Positions 36,966 through 45,423 of a stretch of DNA of 64,000 nt are shown here, one piece after another. The stretch lies in the NCBI GenBank assembly GCA_001803235.1, contig MHBL01000450.1, positions 1 to 64,000 of the forward strand. The letters are read 5' to 3'. Position 1 is the first letter of the stretch, and the number at the start of each line of letters is the position of its first letter. A model generated the notes under the pieces. That model saw nothing but the letters and a program-made list of their open reading frames with translations. It was not told the DNA's origin and did not search any database. This DNA is from Lentisphaerae bacterium RIFOXYA12_64_32 (GTDB lineage Bacteria; Verrucomicrobiota; Lentisphaeria; Oligosphaerales; YB12-FULL-65-16). The position numbers and the translations under genes were made by a program.

Positions 36966-39011
36966 ATGATGAACACCGCCCTACGACAGCAGTCCCCGAC
37001 AAAGGAAGCCGGTGCGTTACGGACGACCATGGCCGCGCACTCGCGGCAGATGTTGGTCTCGCAGCTTCGGCCGCCGAATCCGTTGCCGCGCTACCGCTTC
37101 CAGGTGCCCGTCAAGGCGCTCGACTACGACGCCACGCTCACGGGCGACGACATAGCCGGACGTTTCATGGAGGTGCACCTGCCCGTCCTGCCCTACACGA
37201 TGCAGGACGACTACGGCCGCGCGCAAGCGCCCGGCGAGATGCCAACCATCGACGTCGAAAACGACCGACTGAAAGCCGTGTTCTACCCGGACGACGGCGG
37301 GCGCATGGCGTCGCTCTACGACAAGCGCAACCGCCGCGAACTGTTGTTCGACAACCCCGTGTTCCAGCCTGCAAACCTGGCACTCCGCAACGCCTGGTTC
37401 GCCGGCGGCGTCGAGTGGAACTGCCCGGTCTACGGCCACAGCATGCAGACCTGCAGTCCAATCTTCGCCGCGACCGTGCCGACCGCCACAGGCGACATCC
37501 TGCGCCTGTACGAGTTCGACCGACTCTTCGGCATCGTCTGGCAGGTCGACGTCTACCTGCCCGCGGCATCGTCAGCGCTCTGGGTGCACGTGACCTTGCG
37601 GAACCCGCACGCCCACGACTGCGACGTGTACTGGTGGACGAACATCGCCGTGCCGCTGACCGAGCGCACACGCGTGCTGTCACCGGCCGCCTACGCGGTC
37701 ATGCACCGGCTCAGTCAGCGCATCGAGAGGGTCAGTTACCCGTTCATGGCCGGGTTCGATGCGAGCTACCCGGCCAACTACCCGACCGCCGAGTCGGCAT
37801 TCGTGCGTCCGGCTGCACCGCTCCAACGCCCATGGCAGGCGTACGTCGATGAGAGCGGCCGCGGCATGGCACATCTCTCGTCGCCGGAACTGCACGGCCG
37901 CAAAATCTTCGCCTGGGGCCACAATCCCGGCGGCAAGCACTGGATGGACTACCTGTCCCTGCCCGGCCGCGGCGACTACATCGAGCTTCAAGGCGGTATC
38001 ACGGCCACGCAACTGCAGATGCGCCCGCTCGCGGCGCACTCGCGCCTGGAGTGGACAGAGTGCTACATGCCGCTGGCGCTCGCCCCACGCGAAGCGCACG
38101 GCACCAACTACGCCACGGCGTGCGACCACGCCTGCCGCCAAATCGACGCCGACCTCCCGCAGGCTGAGTTCGATGCGGCCGATGCGTTCCTGCGCGCGAA
38201 CGTCGACACGCCAGTCAGCCAGGTCCTGCACCACGGGTCGGCGTGGGGCCACCTCCAAGAAACTCTGTACCACAAAAGCTTCTCCGCGGGCCTCGCATTC
38301 GACGCGCCCATCTCCGACGAGGAACGGCCCTGGCACGAACTGCTGACCACCGGCACCTTCTCCGCCGCCACCCTCGCCCGACACCCGACCTCGTGGAACG
38401 TCTCGGCCGACTGGGTGAAGGCGTTGCAGGCTTCGCAACACCGCCACGGCGCGACGTGGCTGCACCACCTGTACCTCGGCGTCGCGACCCTCGAGCAGAA
38501 CGACCTCGCTGCCGCAGAACAGCACTTCCTCGAATCGCAGAGAAGGCACGACTCGTTCGAGGCGGCACGGAATCTCGCACTCATCCGCGACCGCCAGGAC
38601 GACGTGCCCGGCGCTCTGGAGTGCTACCTCAAGGCCTACGCACTCTCCGAGCAGAGCGTGCCGCTGGCCGCGGAAATCGTCATGTTCCTGAAGGCACGCG
38701 GGCTCGAACAGGCCATGGTCGAGTTCACGGTGCGCCTGCCTGAGCACGCCCGGACCCACGAGCGCATCCGGATCGCGTTTGCGGAGGTCGCACTCGCCCA
38801 AGGCCGGTTCGCCGAGGTGCACGCGTTCTTCGACCACCCGTTCAACACCATCCGCGAAGGCGAAAAGACACTCACCGACCTGTGGTTCGCGCTCCACATC
38901 CGCGAAGAGGAGGCGCGGCGTGGCCGCAACCTTACGCCGCTGGAGATTGACGCCGTCACGAAGGACAACCCGCCACCCATGACCATCGATTTCCGCATGA
39001 CCGCAGAGTGA
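36966..39011 (+). CDS. DUF5107-like protein with TPR repeats
   Basis: A 681-residue cytoplasmic protein without a signal peptide. The first 390 residues are a beta-rich, galactose-mutarotase-like domain ('ENDRLKAVFYPDDGGRMASLYDKRNRRELLFDNPVFQPANLALRNAWFAGGVEWN'; the 'GGR..SLYDK..RELL' and 'GGVEWN' parts are typical of DUF5107). The rest is alpha-helical with tetratricopeptide-like pairs ('LHHLYLGVATLEQNDLAAAEQHF', 'ARNLALIRDRQDDVPGALECYLKAY'). The family is linked to glycan breakdown; I infer sugar or oligosaccharide processing. It forms an operon with the regulator upstream. Confidence 0.75.
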   Translation: MMNTALRQQSPTKEAGALRTTMAAHSRQMLVSQLRPPNPLPRYRFQVPVKALDYDATLTGDDIAGRFMEVHLPVLPYTMQDDYGRAQAPGEMPTIDVENDRLKAVFYPDDGGRMASLYDKRNRRELLFDNPVFQPANLALRNAWFAGGVEWNCPVYGHSMQTCSPIFAATVPTATGDILRLYEFDRLFGIVWQVDVYLPAASSALWVHVTLRNPHAHDCDVYWWTNIAVPLTERTRVLSPAAYAVMHRLSQRIERVSYPFMAGFDASYPANYPTAESAFVRPAAPLQRPWQAYVDESGRGMAHLSSPELHGRKIFAWGHNPGGKHWMDYLSLPGRGDYIELQGGITATQLQMRPLAAHSRLEWTECYMPLALAPREAHGTNYATACDHACRQIDADLPQAEFDAADAFLRANVDTPVSQVLHHGSAWGHLQETLYHKSFSAGLAFDAPISDEERPWHELLTTGTFSAATLARHPTSWNVSADWVKALQASQHRHGATWLHHLYLGVATLEQNDLAAAEQHFLESQRRHDSFEAARNLALIRDRQDDVPGALECYLKAYALSEQSVPLAAEIVMFLKARGLEQAMVEFTVRLPEHARTHERIRIAFAEVALAQGRFAEVHAFFDHPFNTIREGEKTLTDLWFALHIREEEARRGRNLTPLEIDAVTKDNPPPMTIDFRMTAE

Positions 39012-39030
39012 ATGGCGCGCCGCGCCAGCC

Positions 39031-39147
39031 AGTGGCGCGGGACCTCCGGGACCGCAGCAGGGTGCTCGGGGCCGTCCCGGCCCGAGGCCCTTCGGCCGGA
39101 GACCGGCCCAAGGACGCTGCTTCGGCGCGAGACGCGCCGAGCCACTG
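39031..39147 (+). repeat. 117-bp CAGTGGC-terminus element (copy 2)
   Basis: It begins CAGTGGCGCGGGACCTCC and ends GAGCCACTG, giving a short CAGTGGC inverted terminus. The inside is mostly three GC-rich hairpins. It is near identical to the inverted copy at 59631-59747 and shares its head with the tandem units at 24366-24473. No target duplication is seen. It lies between the DUF5107-like and DUF6067-like genes. Confidence 0.85.
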
Positions 39148-39167
39148 TACAAACAGGAGACCCAACC

Positions 39168-41141
39168 ATGATGACCCGAACACAACCGAAGCCCGCACCC
39201 GTCCCAGCCCCGTGGACGCCGGTCAGAGTCAACGCACACGGCGACACCCACCAAGTCGACGTCTGGGGCCGCACCCACTCGTTCAGCGGCCCCATGCCCA
39301 GCAGCATCCGCACCGCCGGCGTGGACATCCTGGCCGGGCCGGTGCGCCTGGCCGGCCTGGTAGACGGCAACCCGATCGAGTGGAAAACATCCGGCATGTT
39401 CGTGACCGAGAAGACCGACGCGCAGGTGGTGCTCAGCGCCTGGCAGGCAAGCCCGACGATGCTCGCCAACGCCACGGTGCGCGTCGAGTTTGACGGCCTG
39501 ATCCGCATCGGGCTCGTTCTCGTCCCGCCCGCGCGCGTGTCGCCGCGCCTGGACCGGCTCTGGCTCGAAGTGCCGCTCCGCCGTGAGTGCGCAACGCTCT
39601 TCCACTGCTTCCCCGGCACCTGGGGCGGCGCGAGCAACAGCGGCGAACTCACGGATGCCGGACTGGCGCTGCCGTTCAAGCCGTTCGTCTGGATCGGTTG
39701 GGAAGACGGCGGCCTCGGATGGTTCGCCGAGTCCGACCGGCACTGGCAACCCGCCGACCCGGCGCACGCGATCGAGATCGTCCCTGGAACCGAGGGCATG
39801 GTGCTGCGCATCCACCTGCTCGACTCACCGCCGCCACGCTTCCCGGCCACGTTCGCGTTCGGGTTCCAGGCCTCGCCGGTCAAGCCGTGGGCGGCGGACT
39901 TCCACGAGTGGCGGGTCTGGCACGCACCGCAGCTCGGGGTCAGTGTCACCCTGCCCGTGCCGGAGGACTGGCACGTCTGTCACCGCGCCTTCCCGGACGG
40001 AAACCCGTTGACTGTCCTCGACCGTGCCGCGCAGGCGGGGGTGAAAACGGTCGTATTCCACGAGGACTGGGCGCCGATCCAGAACTATCCGTTCACGACC
40101 CCCGAGGCCGAGTTCAAGGACATCGTGACCGCCTGCCACCAGCGCGGCATGAAGGTGCTTGTCTATTTCGGCTATGAACTCTCGACGCTTGCCCCTGAGT
40201 GGGAGGAGTGCGCGGAAGACGTGCTGGTGAAACTGCCCGACGGCTCGCCCACCGGTGGCTGGTTCCGACCGCCGAAACAGCGTGACTATGTCGTGTGCTA
40301 CAACAGTTATTGGGCCGACCGCCTCGCCGAAGGCATTGCGGCAGCCATGGAGCGCTACGGCTTCGACGGCATCTACATCGACGGCATGATCGAGCCCTGG
40401 GCCTGCTGCAACGAGCGGCACGGCTGCGGATACCGCACCGCAGACGGCACCATCAAACCCACCTACCCGATTCTCGCCGTGCGCCGCTTCATGCAGCGGC
40501 TCTACGACCTCATCCACCCGCGCGGCGGCCTGATCAGCGCGCACCAGAGCACGTGCTGCGTCACACCCATCCTCGGGTTCACGCACTGCTACTGGGACGG
40601 CGAGCAACTGACGAGCGGCGACCACGCCGCCGACCCGCTCAAGACCCTGTCGCTCGCCACGTTCCGCGCCGAGTTCATGGGCCGGAACTACGGCGTGCCG
40701 TGTGAATTCCTCGCCTACGAACGCCCGCCGCAGTGGACCTTCGACCACGCCCTGACCGTGTCCATGCTCCACGACGTGCGCGTCCGACCGCACGGCGTTA
40801 ACCACCGCCTCGATACCATGTCGCGGATCTGGGATGTCATGACCCGGTTCGACGTGGCGACCGCCGAGTGGCTGCCATACTGGAAGAACCGCTTCACCGC
40901 AGCTCCCGCTTCCGTGAAGGTCAGCGCCTACGTGCAGGCGCGGCAGCGCACGCTGCTCGTGGTCTCGAACCTCTCGCCATCGGAAAACGTCAACGCAACG
41001 GTCACACTCGACCCAGCCGCCGGCGCCTGTGCCCAGGCCAAGGACGCCATCGCCGGCGACACGTTCCCGTGCGAGAACGGGACCGTCACCGTCCCGCTCG
41101 GCGCGTCGCGAATGCGCCTGCTGTGGCTCGACGCACAGTAG
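39168..41141 (+). CDS. DUF6067-like TIM-barrel glycoside hydrolase
   Basis: A 657-residue protein, without a signal peptide at this start. The N-terminal beta domain (about 20-270) includes 'FVWIGWEDGGLGWFAESDRHW'. A TIM barrel follows with 'VKTVVFHEDWAPIQNYP', 'GMKVLVYFGYELS', 'YGFDGIYIDGMIEPWACCNERHGCGY', 'GGLISAHQST' and 'CYWDGEQL'. A small beta domain closes it. The pattern is that of the DUF6067 glycosyl hydrolase-like family; acids in 'YIDGM' and 'YWDGEQ' are candidate catalytic residues. The start at 39168 follows caggaga; the longer upstream frame is repeat sequence. It is third in the regulator's operon. Confidence 0.72.
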   Translation: MMTRTQPKPAPVPAPWTPVRVNAHGDTHQVDVWGRTHSFSGPMPSSIRTAGVDILAGPVRLAGLVDGNPIEWKTSGMFVTEKTDAQVVLSAWQASPTMLANATVRVEFDGLIRIGLVLVPPARVSPRLDRLWLEVPLRRECATLFHCFPGTWGGASNSGELTDAGLALPFKPFVWIGWEDGGLGWFAESDRHWQPADPAHAIEIVPGTEGMVLRIHLLDSPPPRFPATFAFGFQASPVKPWAADFHEWRVWHAPQLGVSVTLPVPEDWHVCHRAFPDGNPLTVLDRAAQAGVKTVVFHEDWAPIQNYPFTTPEAEFKDIVTACHQRGMKVLVYFGYELSTLAPEWEECAEDVLVKLPDGSPTGGWFRPPKQRDYVVCYNSYWADRLAEGIAAAMERYGFDGIYIDGMIEPWACCNERHGCGYRTADGTIKPTYPILAVRRFMQRLYDLIHPRGGLISAHQSTCCVTPILGFTHCYWDGEQLTSGDHAADPLKTLSLATFRAEFMGRNYGVPCEFLAYERPPQWTFDHALTVSMLHDVRVRPHGVNHRLDTMSRIWDVMTRFDVATAEWLPYWKNRFTAAPASVKVSAYVQARQRTLLVVSNLSPSENVNATVTLDPAAGACAQAKDAIAGDTFPCENGTVTVPLGASRMRLLWLDAQ

Positions 41142-41165
41142 CGCGGCGGCGGCATTCTCCGCGCC

Positions 41166-41335
41166 GGAGTCCCGGCTTCAGCCGGAAGCCCGCGCCCGTG
41201 CTTCAGCCGGGCGCGAGCCGCGTCGCCCGCGCGCGCGGCCCCATGTCATCGCACACGACGTCGCCCTGCCCCACACCGCCCTCCACCCGCTCGATGAAGC
41301 GTCGCTGCGACTTCCGCGTGAACGCGGGACTCAGG
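41166..41335. repeat. AGTCCCG-type repeat element
   Basis: Begins GAGTCCCGGCTTCAGCCGG and ends CGCGTGAACGCGGGACTC, with an inverted AGTCCCG terminus. The interior resembles 35466-35635. It separates the plus-strand operon (35848-41141) from the leftward genes (41376-51000). Confidence 0.6.
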
Positions 41336-41375
41336 CACGGCCCGCCCCCCCCCGCACGGGCAGCGGCAGACCTGC

Positions 41376-42449
41376 TCACGCCAGTGCGGGGACGTCCAGC
41401 CACACGCCGCCCTTCATGGCCGACTCGTGCGCCACCAGGCCGGGCACGGTCATGTCCATGGCGCGCTTCACGTCGAGCCGCGGCGTCTCGCCGCGTTCCA
41501 GGGAGCCAAGGAAATCGTGAATGAGCGAGTACTCCGCCGTGCCGTGCCCGCCGGCACGCGCCGATTCCGGCAGCGACGGGTCATTCATCGGCACTTCGAT
41601 CGCCTGGTGCGTCTTCATTTCGCCGACGACGTAGAGCAGGCCCGGGTTACCCACCCCGACGCGGCTGCTCTCGACAAAGCCTTTCGTGCCGTGCAGTACG
41701 TAGTAGTGGATCGCCGGTTCGCGCGGCAGGACCGACGTGCGCAGGATCTTGATGCTCATGCCCTTCGCCGTCTCGAACAGCCCGATCTGCATGTCGATAC
41801 CGCCGATCGGCGCTTCCGGCATGACCCGGTGGCCTTGCCCCAAGCCGCAGGCACGCACGATCCGGTCGCCGGTCATTTCAAGGATCGGGCCGAGCGAGTG
41901 CGTGCAGTAGTGCAGCGGCGCGCGGGTGAACCGCCACTTCTTCACCCCGGTGGCGCGGTCGTAAATCAGGGTCGGGATGGGGTGCAGGTACTCGCATTCG
42001 GCGTGCACGATCTCGCCCAGACGCCCGCTCGCGACCCACTCCTTCCACTGTGCGACGAAATGCCAGTAGATGCAGTTCTCGGCCAGCATGTACGGCTTGC
42101 CCGTGCGCCGCACCGCGTCCACAATGCGCTTGCAGTCCTCGACCGTTGAGGCGGCCGTCACTTCGCTGAGCACGGCGCAACCGGCCTCGAGCGCAACCAC
42201 CGTCTGGTCGGCGTGGACCGGCATGGGCGTGCCCACGAACACGATGTCCAGGCCGCTCTGCACAAACTTCGCGTAGTCCGTGAAGCAGCCCGAGTCGGGC
42301 AGGTGCAGTTCCTTTTGAAACCGCGCCAACGCCTGGGGCGAAAGGTCGCAGCAGGCCACGACTTCACACCGCGGCTCTTCGGCAAACAGCTTCCCGTACC
42401 CGGAACCGCGCCCGACCCCGACCAGCCCAACACGCCATCGCTTCGCCAT
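41376..42449 (-). CDS. Gfo/Idh/MocA family protein with altered catalytic motif
   Basis: A 357-residue NAD(P)-dependent sugar or inositol oxidoreductase fold. The Rossmann start 'RVGLVGVGRGSGYGKLF', 'CDLSPQALARF' and 'DIVFVGTPMPVHADQTVVALEAG' are normal. Where the family has EKP, with the lysine near the active site, it reads 'AVLSEVTAA', so the usual lysine is missing. 'MLAENCIYW' and 'ECEYLHP' line the usual substrate cleft. It may use a different mechanism or only bind ligand. The start at 42449 follows gggaggac. It faces left with the next oxidoreductase; a perfect 29-bp inverted repeat lies between them. Confidence 0.82.
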   Translation of the reverse strand: MAKRWRVGLVGVGRGSGYGKLFAEEPRCEVVACCDLSPQALARFQKELHLPDSGCFTDYAKFVQSGLDIVFVGTPMPVHADQTVVALEAGCAVLSEVTAASTVEDCKRIVDAVRRTGKPYMLAENCIYWHFVAQWKEWVASGRLGEIVHAECEYLHPIPTLIYDRATGVKKWRFTRAPLHYCTHSLGPILEMTGDRIVRACGLGQGHRVMPEAPIGGIDMQIGLFETAKGMSIKILRTSVLPREPAIHYYVLHGTKGFVESSRVGVGNPGLLYVVGEMKTHQAIEVPMNDPSLPESARAGGHGTAEYSLIHDFLGSLERGETPRLDVKRAMDMTVPGLVAHESAMKGGVWLDVPALA

Positions 42450-42554
42450 CGGATTGTCCTCCCGAAGTTCAGAGACATCGGACATATGAACGGCACAAGA
42501 ACGGTTGCGTTCCCCGCTCGTAGTCCCGCCTGTGGGGTATGTCGATTCGTTCCC

Positions 42555-42631
42555 CGGAGCCCGCGAGGACGCGGGCGCTCCAGTTCAGAATGCGCACGAA
42601 ACCTGGAGCGCCCGCGTCCTCGCGGGCTCCG
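42555..42631. repeat. Perfect 29-bp inverted repeat (hairpin)
   Basis: 42555-42583 is the exact reverse complement of 42603-42631 (left arm starts CGGAGCCCGCGAGGACGCGG) around a 19-base loop. One arm, slightly changed, occurs at 17929-17958. There is no T-run. It lies between two leftward oxidoreductase genes and could stall or stabilise the transcript. Confidence 0.85.
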
Positions 42632-42658
42632 AGGGCGCTCTGGCCAAATCGAGCGCCC

Positions 42659-43804
42659 CTACTCCGCCGCAATCTCGACCCACTGTCCCTTGGCGGCAGA
42701 GGCCAGAACAGCCTCGCAGACCTTCTGTGTCTGGAGCGCGTCGCGGAAGGTGGGGGAACACGGCTTCTTCGCGGCGACCGCGGTCAGGAAGTCCGCGACC
42801 TGGTGCACGAACGATTCCGCGTAACCGATCTGCAGTCCGGGGACCCACCAGTGCTCCATGTACGGGTGATCGCCGCCGTGGTCGGTGACGTGCAGCGAGC
42901 GCCAGCCGCGTTCCCGGCCGGGATCGCAATGGCTGAACCACTCGAGGCGGTGCAGGTCGTGCAGGTCCCAGCGGATCGACCCGTGCTCACCGTTGATCTC
43001 GAACGTGTAGAGCGCCTTGTGCCCGCAAGCGTAACGCGTCGACTCGAAGTTCCCGAGTGAGCCGTTTGCGAATCGGCAGAAGAAGGTGCAGGCGTCGTCG
43101 ATCCCCACCGGCTGCTTCTTGCCGCTCACGGCGTGCAGGCGCTCCTTGACGAAGGTTTCGGTCATGGCATTCACGCCCGTGATCGCACCGTTCTGCCACT
43201 GCGCGGTGTCGATGCAGTGCGCCAAGAGGTCGCCGGTCACGCCGCTGCCGGCGGCCGCCGCATCAAGCCGCCAGGTGCCGGCGCCACCCTGCGGGACGTC
43301 CGGCGAGATGGTCCAGTCCTGGAGGAAGTTGGCGCGATAGTGGAAGATGCGGCCGAGTTTGCCCTCGTCGATGAGCCGCTTCGCCAGGGCCACGGCAGGC
43401 ACACGACGGTAGTTGAACGAGACCAGGTTGGGCACGCCCGCTTTCTCGACCGCCGCCACCATTCGCCGTCCTTCGGCCACATTCATGGCCAGGGGCTTCT
43501 CGCACAGGATCATCTTGCCCGCCTTCGCGGCAGCGATGGCGATCTCCGCATGGAGATTGTTCGGCACGCAGATATCCACGATATCGATGTCCGGGCTGTT
43601 GACCAGTTCGCGCCAGTCGGCCACGCACGACGTGTAGCCCCACTGGTCGGCAAACGCCTTGACCGCGGCCGAGTTCCGGCCGCATGCGGCCTTCAAGACC
43701 GGCTGGTACTTGAGATCGAAGAAGGCATTGACCTGGCGGTACGCGTTCGAGTGCGTACGCCCCATGAACCCGTACCCGATCATCCCGACATTCAGTTTCT
43801 TCAT
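42659..43804 (-). CDS. Gfo/Idh/MocA family oxidoreductase
   Basis: A 381-residue oxidoreductase using NAD(P) on a sugar, inositol or related polyol. '[21 protein letters not shown]' opens the Rossmann fold. '[35 protein letters not shown]' contains the intact EKP motif, and '[25 protein letters not shown]' is the usual loop after it. '[16 protein letters not shown]' holds the likely catalytic Asp/His. The start follows gaaggg-like agggagttcacgagc. Together with the neighbouring epimerases it looks like the redox step of a sugar catabolic route. Confidence 0.9.
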   Translation of the reverse strand: MKKLNVGMIGYGFMGRTHSNAYRQVNAFFDLKYQPVLKAACGRNSAAVKAFADQWGYTSCVADWRELVNSPDIDIVDICVPNNLHAEIAIAAAKAGKMILCEKPLAMNVAEGRRMVAAVEKAGVPNLVSFNYRRVPAVALAKRLIDEGKLGRIFHYRANFLQDWTISPDVPQGGAGTWRLDAAAAGSGVTGDLLAHCIDTAQWQNGAITGVNAMTETFVKERLHAVSGKKQPVGIDDACTFFCRFANGSLGNFESTRYACGHKALYTFEINGEHGSIRWDLHDLHRLEWFSHCDPGRERGWRSLHVTDHGGDHPYMEHWWVPGLQIGYAESFVHQVADFLTAVAAKKPCSPTFRDALQTQKVCEAVLASAAKGQWVEIAAE

Positions 43805-43847
43805 GCTCGTGAACTCCCTCCTGTTCCCGGTCGTTCTTGCGTTTCAG

Positions 43848-43990
43848 CCGCTCGTAGTGGTGTCACAGGCCCGGTCCGCTGGCCGAAGCGGACCGGGACA
43901 AGACACCATCCCCCAATACGACGCCTCGTCACGTATGCTCTTGGCGCGCCACTATCGTTCTGCGCACTGCGAGCACACTACAAACGGTCA
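43848..43990 (-). mobile_element. Long-core repeat of the CGACCTGTGC superfamily without tips (copy 5)
   Basis: It carries the CTCGTAGTGGTGTC core, a CCCGGTCCGC / GCGGACCGGG hairpin and the CTCTTGGCGCGCCA block shared with 53923-54167, ending near CACTACAAACGG. The CGACCTG tips are missing. It lies between the oxidoreductase start and the stop of the next TIM-barrel gene. Confidence 0.7.
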
Positions 43991-45058
43991 CCGCCCGCCT
44001 GCCCGACCGCGCCAGCCGTGCGCGTCGCGGACGGCGATCATCACCCGCAGAATGCTGTTCCAGGTCTTCGGGTCCATCATGACCTGGTTCGAGAACATGC
44101 ACCCGTCCCAGCAGACGCTCTTGCAGGCCTTCGTCAACTTGCCTTTGGCGTCGCGCAGCCAGAAGCCGGCGTGGTGCGCGATATCGAGCTTGCCGTTGGG
44201 ATCGTCGGGCAGGCAGTGCCGGCCCGTCTTGTCGTGCGAACCGGCGCCTTTGACCGTACCGTCGTTCTGGGCGATATGCATGTCGATCATCCACGGTCGC
44301 AATGCTGCCGTGAGCGTCTTGAGCCCTTCGTCGAGCACCGACTTGTCGGCCAGGTCCGCGTTGGCCGGCAGGACGCGGTCCGCCGGCGCGTTGTAGCCCA
44401 GCAGGTAGAGCATGGTGTGTGCCATGTCGGCTTGGAACCCCAGGACATCGGGGCGCCCGACCGCCGCGAGCACCTTGACCATTTCGCGCCAGGAGTGCAT
44501 GCCGCCCCAACAGATCTCGCCCTCGGCCGCGAGACGCTCGTCGGCGTCCGCCGCGACACCGCAGGCCTGGCGGAAGCTCTCCGCAATGCGTTGCGTGTTG
44601 CCCGCCGGATCCTTGGCCCACGTCAAGGGATCGCACGCCGAGTCAATACGGACGATGCCATTCGGCCGCACGCCCAGTTCGCGCAGTATCCGCGCGATGC
44701 GGCAGCCCTTGCGCACCTGCGCCAGGAACTTCTTGCGATCCTCGGCGCCGCCCATGGCCGACCCGCCGCCGGTCGGTGGCCACACCGGTGCGACCACCGA
44801 ACCAATGACCAAGCCGCGAGCCCGCACCTTGTCGGCCAGGCGCTTGAGGTCGTCGTCGGTCGCGTCAATGTCCACGTGCGGCGCGAACAGGAACAGGTCG
44901 ACACCGTCAAAACGAACGCCGTCCACCTCGGCCGCAGCCGTCAGATCAAGCATGGTGTCCAGCGCAATGATCGGCTCGCCGTCGCCGCCTTTGCCAACGA
45001 CGCCGGGCCAGGCCGCATTGTGGAGCTTGGGGAACGTGTTGGGGTGTGCACTTGCCAT
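43988..45058 (-). CDS. Sugar isomerase/epimerase-like TIM-barrel protein
   Basis: A 356-residue TIM barrel of the xylose isomerase-like clan. Signposts: '[39 protein letters not shown]', '[10 protein letters not shown]', '[11 protein letters not shown]', '[11 protein letters not shown]' (in the metal region) and '[11 protein letters not shown]' with the Asp/His ligands. It is longer than most epimerases. The substrate is unknown; its place beside Gfo/Idh/MocA genes is typical of inositol or rare-sugar pathways. The start at 45058 follows 'agagggaccacccc'. 45059-45423 holds a heptamer repeat (45096-45124) and AGTCCCG-type repeats, with no gene. Confidence 0.82.
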   Translation of the reverse strand: MASAHPNTFPKLHNAAWPGVVGKGGDGEPIIALDTMLDLTAAAEVDGVRFDGVDLFLFAPHVDIDATDDDLKRLADKVRARGLVIGSVVAPVWPPTGGGSAMGGAEDRKKFLAQVRKGCRIARILRELGVRPNGIVRIDSACDPLTWAKDPAGNTQRIAESFRQACGVAADADERLAAEGEICWGGMHSWREMVKVLAAVGRPDVLGFQADMAHTMLYLLGYNAPADRVLPANADLADKSVLDEGLKTLTAALRPWMIDMHIAQNDGTVKGAGSHDKTGRHCLPDDPNGKLDIAHHAGFWLRDAKGKLTKACKSVCWDGCMFSNQVMMDPKTWNSILRVMIAVRDAHGWRGRAGGR

Positions 45059-45095
45059 GGGGTGGTCCCTCTTCGTTGTGGGGGTTAAGGACAGA

Positions 45096-45124
45096 GTGTT
45101 GAGGTTTCAGTGTTCAGGTGTCAG
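45096..45124. repeat. Heptamer-period repeat (GTGTTCA-like)x4
   Basis: GTGTTGA, GGTTTCA, GTGTTCA, GGTGTCA in succession: degenerate in sequence but strict in period. It is followed by AGTCCCG-type repeat sequence up to about 45350. Confidence 0.6.
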
Positions 45125-45423
45125 CGACGAGGGGGTGCTGTTGGCAACCCTCCTCTCTTGTGACTCACGACACCAGCGGGCGCGGCGAAAACGGCGGATT
45201 GTCACGACATCGCGTGCCGGCATTCCGTTGGTGTCCAGTCCCGCACCGGCGCGGGACTGCCTGGCAACGCGCGCCCCGGACCGCGTAAACGCGGTACTAC
45301 GAGCCTGATGCCGTCCGAGGTTCGTAGTCCCGCCTTCAGGCGGTCTGGGCGCGATGCGGCGTGTGTCGCACCGAGGAGACTCGCCGCCTGCGGGACACTG
45401 ACACCTCCTACACCGCACCTGCT

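Noticed and set aside
37680-39815. 711-codon minus-strand frame across the DUF5107-like and DUF6067-like genes
   Set aside because: It crosses a gene boundary and a repeat; the plus-strand genes carry the family motifs.
42555-42631. Rho-independent terminator
   Set aside because: Very stable stem but no T-run on either side.
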